NCBI GenBank assembly: GCA_945827765.1
Contig: CALZPS010000092.1
Span: 1 to 6,527 of the forward strand
Source: an uncultured Lachnospiraceae bacterium
Lineage (GTDB): Bacteria; Bacillota; Clostridia; Lachnospirales; Lachnospiraceae
Reading direction: 5' to 3'
Length of the DNA: 6,527 nt
In this document: piece after piece, positions 1 through 6,527 of the stretch
Numbering within the stretch: the stretch's first letter is position 1
Layout: each line of letters begins with the position of its first letter
Program-made: the position numbers and the translations under genes
Notes under the pieces: model-generated
Told to the model about the DNA's origin: nothing
The model's database searches: none
Seen by the model: only the letters and a program-made list of their open reading frames with translations

Positions 1-46
1 AGATCTAGTACGGTCTCGTGGGCTCGGAGATGTGTATAAGAGACAG
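1..46. other. Untrimmed Nextera/Tn5 sequencing adapter (left end)
   Basis: Positions 28-46 are the 19-base Tn5 mosaic end (AGATGTGTATAAGAGACAG). Positions 13-27 (GTCTCGTGGGCTCGG) are the rest of the Nextera read-2 adapter. Positions 5-12 (CTAGTACG) fit an i7 index, I believe N702 from memory, and 1-4 are the end of the P7 primer. This is library sequence, not genome. It is the exact reverse complement of 6481-6526. The genuine insert begins at about 47, so the GH3 gene running off this end is cut by the assembly. Confidence 0.98.
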
Positions 47-1782
47 GTATAGTCTCTTCCCCAGTAGTTCAAATCTGCATCATCAAACTGATTGGTAATT
101 TCATTTCCGGTTGCAGAAGAAACTGCATAGGTTTCTTTGTCGAACTTTTCGTTTGTATAAGTATAAACAAACTCTTTGTCGCCGTCTGCATCCATACCGT
201 CATCTGTCGTATATCCTTTTTCTGCCAGCACATTGTTTACTGCTGCGTGAGCATTTGCCGCTGCAGTCAGATAATAATCCCCATCGTCCAGAATATAGGT
301 CTTTGCATTTTTTGCATCATATGCGCGGAATTCTTCTCTCGGGATTGTGATTGTCACAGTCTCGGACTCGCCTGGTTTCAAAATCTGTGTCTTTGCAAAT
401 CCGCAAAGTTCAACAGCCGCTTTTTCGATACCATTTTCGATATCATACTGCGTATAAGGAGACTGGAAGTATGCTTCTACCACTTCCTTGCCTGCCACAT
501 CACCAGTATTGGTAACCGTTACTTTCATTTCAAATGCATCCTCTTCTTTGTCGAAGGACACTTCATAATCACTCCATGTAAAGTCGGTATAGGAAAGTCC
601 ATAACCAAACGGGTAAGCAACATCCGCCGCATAATTATAATTTCCGGCATTGCCTGTTCCCATTACTTTGTCTTCATATCTGGTCTCGTAATAACGATAT
701 CCGACATAAATACCTTCTCCGTATACAATATAGTTCGTATTACGGTCAAGCTGACCGGCGATCTGATAGAAATCTCCTGACTCGCTGTCATAGTTTGCCC
801 ACATATTTCCATAGAATCCCACCATGGAAGGAGCGGTTGTATTGTCGTTGCAATATGTATCCACCAGCCGCCCGGACGGATTCACTTCACCTGCCAGAAT
901 ATCTGCCACTGCGTTAAGTCCCCATGTACCGGTATAACCAATCCACAATGCTGCATCGATACCGTAAGAACCGTCTGTCAAGAAATCACATTCCATTGCA
1001 TTCGTAGAGTTAAACAGTACGATGATCTTCTCAAACCCCTCTGCCTCAATCATGGCAAGCATATCTTTTTCGTCCTGATTCAGAGACAAAATATTTGTTC
1101 CGTCCACATAATCTCCATCCTGCATATCGTACATCTCTCCGCCTGCACGGGAAATCACCACGATAGCCGCATCCTTGTAAGATGCGAAAGAGGATTTTAC
1201 ATCTGCCGTGTACTCACTTGTCGGAATCTCATTTACCTCAAATTTGGTCCGGTCAGCCCCCGGCAAACCGGTCATACCCTTCTCCGGAATACGTACATAA
1301 TCTGCTTTTTTGCTCTCATAGAACTCCCACAATGTCGGGTTCACAGAAAAACCTGCCTCTTCCATTGCCTCTTTCAGTGTCGGCGCATTGCTGGTATCAA
1401 TATCTGCAGAACCAGTTCCGCATGTCACGATATCCACAGAAGAACGTGAGAACAGACTGACGTTCTTTCCGCTCAGCGGCAGCGCGTTGTCTTTGTTCAT
1501 CAACAAGACCGCACCTTCACCGGTCAACTGTTCCGCGATTTCTTTATCATGTGCTTCCAGCTCTTCTACACTGTCAAAGTCACTCTTGAAATACTCGGTG
1601 TCCTCGCTGCCATCGCCGTTGTCTACGATTTTCGTAGTCTCCACCTGCAGCGCGATGTTGATTGCCTGCTCACTGCCGTAAGCCACATATGTACCAATCA
1701 GCACTGCCACCAGCAGGATTGCAAAAACCGCGGTCAGAACCGACCATAACACCACGCCGTTACCTTTCTTTTTCTTTTCCAT
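47..1782 (-). CDS. Membrane-anchored GH3 glycosidase with inverted domain order (3' end missing)
   Basis: This is a probable beta-glucosidase-type enzyme; 578 codons are visible and the rest lies beyond the contig. The N-terminus is MEKKKKGNG, then a hydrophobic helix at residues 10-34 with no obvious signal-peptidase site, so it is probably an uncleaved anchor with the enzyme outside the cell. The GH3 C domain spans about residues 85-400: GEGAVLL (88-94), ISRAGGEMYD (210-219; E216 aligns with the usual acid/base Glu of the GEGYDR motif), EGIYVGYRYY (356-365) and AYPFGYGLSY (389-398). A fibronectin III-like domain follows at about 415-510, then a linker ending GRDY. The catalytic (beta/alpha)8 domain with the nucleophile Asp normally comes first in GH3. 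Here it must come last, as in Ruminococcus albus and Butyrivibrio enzymes, or be absent. The start is set by AGGAGG nine bases upstream. Last gene of the probable GH2-symporter-GH3 operon. Substrate unproven. In-frame codons at 1-45 are adapter. Confidence 0.92.
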
Positions 1783-1791
1783 TACATATCT

Positions 1792-1797
1792 CCTCCT
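1792..1797 (-). promoter_or_regulatory. Ribosome binding site of the GH3 gene
   Basis: AGGAGG on the minus strand lies nine bases before the ATG at 1782. It fixes the start of a gene that has no stop codon in the window. The rest of the 68-bp gap from the symporter stop shows no clear terminator or promoter, which fits co-transcription. Confidence 0.85.
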
Positions 1798-1850
1798 ATC
1801 TTATAATGGTTAGTTTTGTATTGTAAGGGCTCCCGCCTCACTCTACCTGA

Positions 1851-3392
1851 CTACTCTTTTCCGGGGCACTGCTGCATTGCCTCTTCCAAAGTCATACCTC
1901 CGGCAATCAACTCTTTCCGTTTTGCATTGACCGCCTGAATTTCCTTCATCCGCTCTCCTGTCAGGCTGTAACCTTTCATGGCGATCAATGTCAGCGCCCA
2001 CGCAATCATCGGAATAACGCAGAAGAGGATGATTACTACCCAGTTCATGCCATCGGTATACGGCGTCTCAGCCGTCGGCAGATTTGCGAGACCGATGATA
2101 CTGATTGCCAGCCCGACTACGGTTGCCGACAAAGAGGATACCAGCTTATCCACAAGCGAGAACAGAGTTCCCATGATACCCGGAATATATTTACCTGAAC
2201 GATATGTCTCATAATCGGAACAGTCTGCCACCATCGGAATCGGCATATCGGCAGTTGCATAATATGCGCCGTAGCCAATACCAAAGCAGAGGATAAATAG
2301 AACCGTATACAGATTGATGCTCACTTTTCCGCCTGTCATAATAGACAGAATAAATGCAGAATCCGGTTTCCACAAAAGCAATAGTGCAAGTACTCCGATA
2401 TAACAGATGAATGCCACGGATACAAAACGCACCAGAGATGCTTTCTGTCCCTTCTTCTGTGATGTGCGTACTGTCAACAGGAAAAACGGAACCGAGAACA
2501 CATACCCCACGATCATCATTGGCAGATAAAGACCGTCATAGTTACCCATCATACAGCCATAAAGCATACACAAAACAGTCGTGTTGGTGGCGATAGAAAG
2601 TGCCAGTTTGCAGCCTGCGCCTGCAATCATCAGACGCTGCATCGGATTGTTGTTTTTGATAATTTCGATATATTCGGAGATTTTGACCTTCTCCTGTTTT
2701 TCTCCGCCGACACCAAAGTACTTCGGCTGATCCTTCTCCCAGATACCGATAACCGCCAAAATCGTCAGGACAATCGATACCACGATGCCAATCGGTGTCA
2801 GCACACGATAAAACGCCGCGCTGGAATAATCCGCCACATTTGCCCTTAAAATTGGCGCTAAAAACTGCATCGCTCCCATACCAAGCAGACTTCCCACTGT
2901 ATTAAAAATCGTAAATAACGGACGCTGGTTCGGGTCGTTGGTCAATACAGTTTGTCCACTTCTTGTACAGGATGTCTGGAATGTGTAACCGATTACCCAG
3001 ACAAAATACAGGAAAATGAAAAGCACATATCTCAGCCACATCATCGTATCCGGAATAAATGGAGTGGCAATATACAACAAAAGGATACTGACCGCCATAA
3101 TCAGATTGCCAAGAATCATAAACGGACGGAATTTGCCGAACTTTCCATTGGTGCGGTCTATCAAAGCACCGATGATCGGGTCTGTGATGGCATCGCACAG
3201 ACGCATGCCTGTAACCATGATGGATGCGAACATCACCCCAAGGCTCAGTACATTGGAACCAAATGTCGCAATGTAGGAGAGCACCAGAACATAGTATACG
3301 TTCGTAGCACCGTTGTTCAGCGGGAACAATACCAGTTGATACATTTTAGCTCTGTTCATGCCTGACGGAGCTGTCTGTGTTTCTTTGCTCAT
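1851..3392 (-). CDS. GPH-family (MelB/GusB-like) cation:glycoside symporter
   Basis: A 513-residue major facilitator superfamily protein of the glycoside-pentoside-hexuronide:cation symporter group, in the cytoplasmic membrane, importing a sugar or glycoside with Na+ or H+. It has about twelve hydrophobic segments. Family marks are CDAITDPIIG (66-75), whose D67 and D71 align with the cation-site Asp55 and Asp59 of MelB; the loop GKFGKFRP (83-90) after helix 2; DCSDYETYRSGK (390-401); and K416, which appears to match the conserved Lys of MelB helix XI. A soluble tail of about 35 residues ends the protein. The chosen start (MSKETQ) has GAGGTGA five bases upstream. A TTG start at 3431 would add 13 residues but has no better binding site. 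It lies between the GH2 and GH3 genes, so its cargo is probably the GH2 substrate. Sequence alone does not tell glucuronide, galactoside or xyloside specificity. Confidence 0.94.
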   Translation of the reverse strand: MSKETQTAPSGMNRAKMYQLVLFPLNNGATNVYYVLVLSYIATFGSNVLSLGVMFASIMVTGMRLCDAITDPIIGALIDRTNGKFGKFRPFMILGNLIMAVSILLLYIATPFIPDTMMWLRYVLFIFLYFVWVIGYTFQTSCTRSGQTVLTNDPNQRPLFTIFNTVGSLLGMGAMQFLAPILRANVADYSSAAFYRVLTPIGIVVSIVLTILAVIGIWEKDQPKYFGVGGEKQEKVKISEYIEIIKNNNPMQRLMIAGAGCKLALSIATNTTVLCMLYGCMMGNYDGLYLPMMIVGYVFSVPFFLLTVRTSQKKGQKASLVRFVSVAFICYIGVLALLLLWKPDSAFILSIMTGGKVSINLYTVLFILCFGIGYGAYYATADMPIPMVADCSDYETYRSGKYIPGIMGTLFSLVDKLVSSLSATVVGLAISIIGLANLPTAETPYTDGMNWVVIILFCVIPMIAWALTLIAMKGYSLTGERMKEIQAVNAKRKELIAGGMTLEEAMQQCPGKE

Positions 3393-3397
3393 TGAAA

Positions 3398-3404
3398 TCA
3401 CCTC
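3398..3404 (-). promoter_or_regulatory. Ribosome binding site of the symporter gene
   Basis: GAGGTGA on the minus strand, five bases before the ATG at 3392, is a seven-base match to the 16S anti-Shine-Dalgarno sequence. It decides for the ATG over the upstream in-frame TTG at 3431. It sits in the 48-bp gap after the GH2 stop codon. Confidence 0.85.
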
Positions 3405-3440
3405 GTTTTTTATATTGAAATACCTCGCCAAGTGTTCACT

Positions 3441-5366
3441 CTATACCCAGTTGGCACTGTTGGAGCTCTTCTTCTCCAGCTTGTAGCTTTTCGGATTTGC
3501 AAGTTTCCTGAAATGTGCCGTATCCTTCACTTCACCTGCCACCGCTTCAATCTGATTTTCTGTCTCCAGTTTCACGTCAAAAGTAAATACCTTTTCTCCG
3601 CGTTTCGTTCCCAGTCTCTTTCCATTCTGGTACAATGTCACCTCCGGCTGATTGGAGTATACTTTAATCGTAGTCTTCTCCACGCCACGTTCTTCGAAAC
3701 GTTTGCTGCAGATATGGATCATCGGCTTGTCTGTCCAATACGCCTGATACAGATAAAAGCTGTCCTTCTTAATCTTTCGGTCAAAGGTGACCAGTCCTTT
3801 GTGGTTCATGCCCGGCTCGCCGCCCTGATCTCTGGCGTCCGCTGCAAAATCGAACATATTCCAGACATGGGTCGCCCACATAAACGGGTGTCTCTCAAAA
3901 CATTTCAGCATATATTCGTGATATACAGCCTGATACTCTTCCGTATGATCCCCCCGTCTCGGATGTTCACTGTGGAGATTCGGCATACCTTCCGCACCGT
4001 ATTCGGAATATCCGATACATCTCTTCGGATAACGCAGATGGAACAATTTGAGGAACACGTCATTCAAGAAAAATCCCGGCACATACCATCCAAGGTACAG
4101 GTTGTAGCTTACTATATCCGTGATATGCACGACCTTGCTGAAAGGATTACACATTGCATAGCAGGCCAGTGTCGTCACGCGGGTCGGATCCATCTTGTGG
4201 CACAAATCGTTGAGCACATGATGATTGTCCAGCATATCTTTGGTATCCTTCGTGGAGATGGTAATCTCGTTGGACACCCCCCAGGTCACGATACACGGAT
4301 GATTATAGTTCTGTATAATCAATTCTTTCATCTGTTCAATCGTGTTCTCCCGGCCATTCGGCATATGCTCTGAAATATAAGGGATCTCGGCCCACACGAC
4401 CATACCGTACTCGTCACACAAATCATAGAAATACTGATCATGCTGGTAATGAGCCAGACGAACCGTATTACATCCCATCTCGCGGATCATCTGCATGTCA
4501 TTGTCATGATGCTCTTTGGAAATCGCGTTGCCGATTGCCTTAAAATCCTGATGTCTGGAAACCCCGTGCAGCGGGAATGGTTTTCCGTTGAGGAAGAATC
4601 CTTTCTGCGGATCCACATAGAAACTGCGCACGCCGAATCGCGTGGAAATACTGTCCGTCACTGTTTCACCGTCTAACAGTTCTGCCGTCATCGTGTACAA
4701 ATACGGGTCTTCCACACCATGCCACAGATGTACATTTTCAATTGTCAACGTTGTTTTCAAATCGCCGGATACTGCCTGTACAACCTCTCTGCCCTCCATA
4801 TCCGTCACGGTAAATCTAGCCTTCACACCATCTGCTTTGCTGTAAGCCGCCACCTCGACGATACCCTTCGTTCCGTCCGGTTTCGGTGTCACCTTAATCC
4901 CCGGTGTCCCATAATATTCCAGTTCAAAATGCTTTTTGTTCACAACCATCAGATTCACATCACGATAGATACCGCCGTAAAAAGTAAAATCTGCCTTCTG
5001 AGGATATATCCGGTCATTCACACTGTTGTCTGCTACAACTTTTAAGGTATTTTTCTCCTGCAGATGCTCTGTGACATTTACACGGAACGTAGAGTATCCG
5101 CCTTCATGTGATGCCACTTTTTCATCATTTACATAAACTTCGGAGGAAGAGTTCACGCCCTGAAATTCGAGATATACTTCTTCCGCTTCCTTGTCAAACT
5201 CCGGCATATCAAATGTCTTTTCATAAACACCTTTTCCACGATAATAGTCATTGCCGCCGTCCTGTCCGTCCAAAGCATTCCAGGTATGTGGAATATCAAG
5301 CTTTACAGTATCCTTGTCTGCAAGTGTAAAGCTCCAGTCCTTGTTCATTAAGATCCTCTTTCTCAT
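3441..5366 (-). CDS. Cytoplasmic GH2 glycosidase (beta-glucuronidase or beta-galactosidase type)
   Basis: A 641-residue glycoside hydrolase family 2 enzyme that should remove a terminal beta-linked sugar by the retaining mechanism. Domain order is the jelly-roll sugar-binding domain (about 4-140: NKDWSF, DIPHTWN, YGGIYRDV), the Ig-like domain (about 145-246), the TIM barrel (about 248-545) and a C-terminal beta-sandwich (about 550-620). The acid/base is E367 in WGVSNE (362-367); the nucleophile is E455 in YSEYGAE (453-459). NLYLGWY (422-428) lines the site. MNHKG (520-524) gives an N521-x-K523 motif like the N-x-K that contacts the carboxylate in E. coli GUS. The segment after AEIPYIS (326-332) is short, so the GUS loop-1 insert is absent. 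There is no signal peptide, so it acts inside the cell. The start (MRKRIL) has AGGAGG four bases upstream; an extension to 5477 lacks support. First gene of the operon. Beta-galactosidase activity remains possible, as related GH2 enzymes share much of the N-x-K region. Confidence 0.93.
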   Translation of the reverse strand: MRKRILMNKDWSFTLADKDTVKLDIPHTWNALDGQDGGNDYYRGKGVYEKTFDMPEFDKEAEEVYLEFQGVNSSSEVYVNDEKVASHEGGYSTFRVNVTEHLQEKNTLKVVADNSVNDRIYPQKADFTFYGGIYRDVNLMVVNKKHFELEYYGTPGIKVTPKPDGTKGIVEVAAYSKADGVKARFTVTDMEGREVVQAVSGDLKTTLTIENVHLWHGVEDPYLYTMTAELLDGETVTDSISTRFGVRSFYVDPQKGFFLNGKPFPLHGVSRHQDFKAIGNAISKEHHDNDMQMIREMGCNTVRLAHYQHDQYFYDLCDEYGMVVWAEIPYISEHMPNGRENTIEQMKELIIQNYNHPCIVTWGVSNEITISTKDTKDMLDNHHVLNDLCHKMDPTRVTTLACYAMCNPFSKVVHITDIVSYNLYLGWYVPGFFLNDVFLKLFHLRYPKRCIGYSEYGAEGMPNLHSEHPRRGDHTEEYQAVYHEYMLKCFERHPFMWATHVWNMFDFAADARDQGGEPGMNHKGLVTFDRKIKKDSFYLYQAYWTDKPMIHICSKRFEERGVEKTTIKVYSNQPEVTLYQNGKRLGTKRGEKVFTFDVKLETENQIEAVAGEVKDTAHFRKLANPKSYKLEKKSSNSANWV

Positions 5367-5370
5367 ATTC

Positions 5371-5376
5371 CCTCCT
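5371..5376 (-). promoter_or_regulatory. Ribosome binding site of the GH2 gene
   Basis: AGGAGG within AAAGGAGGG on the minus strand lies four bases before the ATG at 5366. It selects this start over the longer frame reaching 5477, whose extra 37 residues (rich in Lys and Arg) do not resemble a GH2 N-terminus. Confidence 0.85.
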
Positions 5377-5444
5377 TTATAAATCCGTCGATTCAAGTAA
5401 TATTGCACAATCTTTTTCGTTCTTAGCTTTGCCTTTTGTATAGA

Positions 5445-5473
5445 ATGATACATGAGTTCATCATTTCCCGCAA
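5445..5473 (-). promoter_or_regulatory. Candidate sigma-A promoter for the GH2-symporter-GH3 operon
   Basis: On the minus strand, TTGCGG (5468-5473) is followed after exactly 17 bases by TATCAT (5445-5450). The -10 matches the consensus at five of six positions and the -35 at only three, which is what an activator-dependent promoter looks like. Transcription would begin near 5438 and leave a leader of about 70 bases. It lies between the kinase terminator and the GH2 start. This is a prediction by eye; TATACA just downstream is a weaker alternative -10. Confidence 0.45.
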
Positions 5474-5485
5474 GCATTTTTCCCT

Positions 5486-5521
5486 AAGTGGTTCACAAAT
5501 TGGCTCAAGTGGTGTAAAAAA
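5486..5521. repeat. Imperfect direct repeat, 21-bp period, upstream of the candidate promoter
   Basis: On the plus strand AAGTGGT occurs at 5486-5492 and again at 5507-5513, exactly 21 bases apart. With the following bases the copies run to about 14 bases (5486-5499 and 5507-5520) with 11 matches. Two helical turns of spacing puts both copies on one face of the DNA, as for AraC-family or LytTR-family activators. The nearer copy is 12 bases upstream of the proposed -35. The far copy runs into the A/T tract of the kinase terminator. No binding protein can be named from the window. Confidence 0.5.
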
Positions 5522-5561
5522 AGAACACCCGGCATTTTCAAATGTGCCTTGTGTTCTTTTT
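5516..5561 (-). terminator. Intrinsic terminator after the kinase gene, possibly bidirectional
   Basis: The arms AAAAAGAACAC (5518-5528) and GTGTTCTTTTT (5551-5561) are perfect 11-bp complements. The 22-base region between them can form a small inner stem (GGCA with TGCC). Read on the minus strand, the T-rich tract follows the stem directly, and the hairpin starts one base after the kinase stop codon. The T-tract on the plus side also allows plus-strand termination. It should separate kinase transcription from the glycosidase operon. Confidence 0.85.
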
Positions 5562-5562
5562 C

Positions 5563-6480
5563 CTATGAGTCTCTGAGCGGAATCAGTATTTTCAACGAAA
5601 ACCAATCATCCTCCGTGCTGATGGTTACAAATCCGTCATACTTTTTCACCGTTCTGCGGATACTTTTCAATCCATATCCGTGGTAATCTTTATCCTTCTT
5701 TGTTGTTACCGGCAAATCATCCTCAAACCGGAGCGTGTCAGCAATCGGATTGACGATATGTATGAGCAAAAAATTCTGCTGACGATACACCATCACGTCA
5801 ATCTGGCGTTTTTCCTGCTCTGCAAGCTTTTCCACGCTCTCAACCGCATTGTCGATTGCATTTCCGAAAATCGTGTACAAATCAACCGGGTCGAAAAAAG
5901 TCAACAAAGTACCGTCCGCCACACAGTTAATCGAGATATTACGTTTGACACATTGCAGACTTTTCTCTGTCAAAAGGGTATCAAGCACCTCGTTGCCTGT
6001 CTTGACAATAGCCGAATAAATCTGAATGGAATCCTCTATTTCTTTAAGATATTCCTCCCGTTCTTCCTCGCTCACTATATCACGGAGTGCAGCAATCTGA
6101 TGTTTGAGGTCATGGCATTTTTGGTTAATCAAATCAATATTTTCTTTTGAGACGGCATACTGTTTTTCCTGCTGCCGGTGCAGCATATTCAGCACCCGCA
6201 GTTCTGCACTCATCGCACTCTTTTTAAACAAAGCATTTTGCATATACAGAATTGTCAGACAGTAAACTTGAGCGAATATGGTTACAAGCCGTTCAAATGT
6301 AAATGTAGGGGTATTTCTATTTACAAGCAATATTTCCAACAACATTTCAAACAGCAAAAGCAGGACAATGGCAGAGCCCAGCTGTCTTGGTCCAATCCGG
6401 TATTCTCCCTGTTCCGGCATCCAGCGGGCAATCGTAAGTCCTGCTGCAATAACCCCCGCAGCAAAAAACATAAGCATTAC
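5563..6480 (-). CDS. GHKL/AgrC-type sensor histidine kinase (5' end missing)
   Basis: The last 305 codons of a membrane sensor kinase that would phosphorylate a response regulator. Numbered from the first genuine codon at 6480, hydrophobic segments lie near 1-19, 33-53 and 62-81. A helical dimerization region follows (about 90-170) with CHDLKHQ (122-128); H123 is the likely phosphorylated His. The ATP-binding domain has an N box, GNAIDNAVES (206-215), and a G box, HGYGLKSI (267-274). A classical DxGxG box is missing, as is usual for the HPK10 (AgrC-like) group. Whole members of this group are usually over 400 residues with about six membrane helices, so roughly 100 or more N-terminal residues are probably lost. 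An ATG at 6477 exists but has no supporting upstream sequence. The five residues an ORF caller would place first (MYKRQ) are adapter. The partner response regulator, usually LytTR type and adjacent, is not in the window. Signal unknown. Confidence 0.92.
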   Translation of the reverse strand, partial: VMLMFFAAGVIAAGLTIARWMPEQGEYRIGPRQLGSAIVLLLLFEMLLEILLVNRNTPTFTFERLVTIFAQVYCLTILYMQNALFKKSAMSAELRVLNMLHRQQEKQYAVSKENIDLINQKCHDLKHQIAALRDIVSEEEREEYLKEIEDSIQIYSAIVKTGNEVLDTLLTEKSLQCVKRNISINCVADGTLLTFFDPVDLYTIFGNAIDNAVESVEKLAEQEKRQIDVMVYRQQNFLLIHIVNPIADTLRFEDDLPVTTKKDKDYHGYGLKSIRRTVKKYDGFVTISTEDDWFSLKILIPLRDS

Positions 6481-6527
6481 CTGTCTCTTATACACATCTC
6501 CGAGCCCACGAGACCGTACTAGATCTC
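6481..6527. other. Untrimmed Nextera/Tn5 sequencing adapter (right end)
   Basis: Positions 6481-6499 are the reverse-complement mosaic end (CTGTCTCTTATACACATCT), 6500-6514 the rest of the Nextera read-2 adapter, 6515-6522 (CGTACTAG) the index and 6523-6527 the start of the P7 tail. The same adapter and index as on the left end, inverted, show that the assembler extended into adapter read-through on both sides. Genuine sequence ends at about 6480, inside the kinase gene. Confidence 0.98.

Noticed and set aside
3393..3431. TTG start adding 13 residues to the symporter
   Set aside because: The ATG at 3392 has a seven-base Shine-Dalgarno match at good spacing, and the extra residues would encode that binding site.
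3432..4373. 313-residue plus-strand ORF
   Set aside because: It is the antisense shadow of the GH2 gene, which has full catalytic motifs on the minus strand; the plus-strand product resembles nothing known to me.
5367..5477. 37-residue N-terminal extension of the GH2 protein (ATG at 5477)
   Set aside because: The strong AGGAGG and a typical GH2 N-terminus begin at 5366. The extension would overlap the proposed promoter and has no GH2-like or signal-peptide character.
5460..5480. Possible CcpA catabolite-repression (cre) site near the -35
   Set aside because: TGCTTGCGGGAAAT shares the central CG but fails most other consensus positions, including the closing CA.
5423..5605. 60-residue minus-strand ORF between the kinase and GH2 genes
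   Set aside because: It overlaps the kinase 3' end, the terminator hairpin and the promoter region in another frame, with no binding site and no recognisable sequence.
1..6527. Perfect 46-bp terminal inverted repeat suggesting a transposon or linear replicon
   Set aside because: The repeats are Nextera adapter with index and mosaic end; there is no transposase gene and no target duplication.

Overview
The window is a short assembled contig whose genuine insert is about positions 47-6480. Both outer ends are untrimmed Illumina Nextera (Tn5) adapter. Moderate base composition, strong AGGAGG-type ribosome binding sites, a glycoside hydrolase family 3 (GH3) enzyme whose C domain comes first as in Ruminococcus albus and Butyrivibrio, a GPH-family sugar symporter and a GHKL/AgrC-type kinase together suggest a low-to-mid GC Firmicute. 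A gut Lachnospiraceae-like Clostridium is most likely; this is inferred from family resemblance, not from a marker gene.

All four genes lie on the minus strand, so transcription runs from right to left. At the right, 5563-6480 encodes the C-terminal part of a membrane sensor histidine kinase; its N-terminus is lost at the contig end. A hairpin with a T-tract (5516-5561) follows it directly. The 196-bp gap 5367-5562 then holds a candidate promoter, a 21-bp-period direct repeat and a ribosome binding site. Next come a cytoplasmic GH2 glycosidase (3441-5366), a GPH cation:sugar symporter (1851-3392) and the first 578 codons of a membrane-anchored GH3 glycosidase (47-1782) whose catalytic barrel lies beyond the contig end. 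Gaps of 48 and 68 bp, all on one strand, fit a single operon.

The locus reads as a small glycoside-use module. The GH3 enzyme would trim a glycoside outside the cell, the symporter would import the product, and the GH2 enzyme would finish hydrolysis inside. The GH2 protein has both catalytic glutamates and an N-x-K motif of the kind that contacts the carboxylate in beta-glucuronidases, but beta-galactosidase-like activity cannot be excluded. The kinase is the only regulator visible and its response regulator is not in the window; a link between it and the operon is a hypothesis.

I found no RNA gene, CRISPR array, insertion sequence or phage feature. The perfect terminal inverted repeat is adapter, not a transposon. 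The enzyme and transporter families are known; the least explained signal is the upstream direct repeat.
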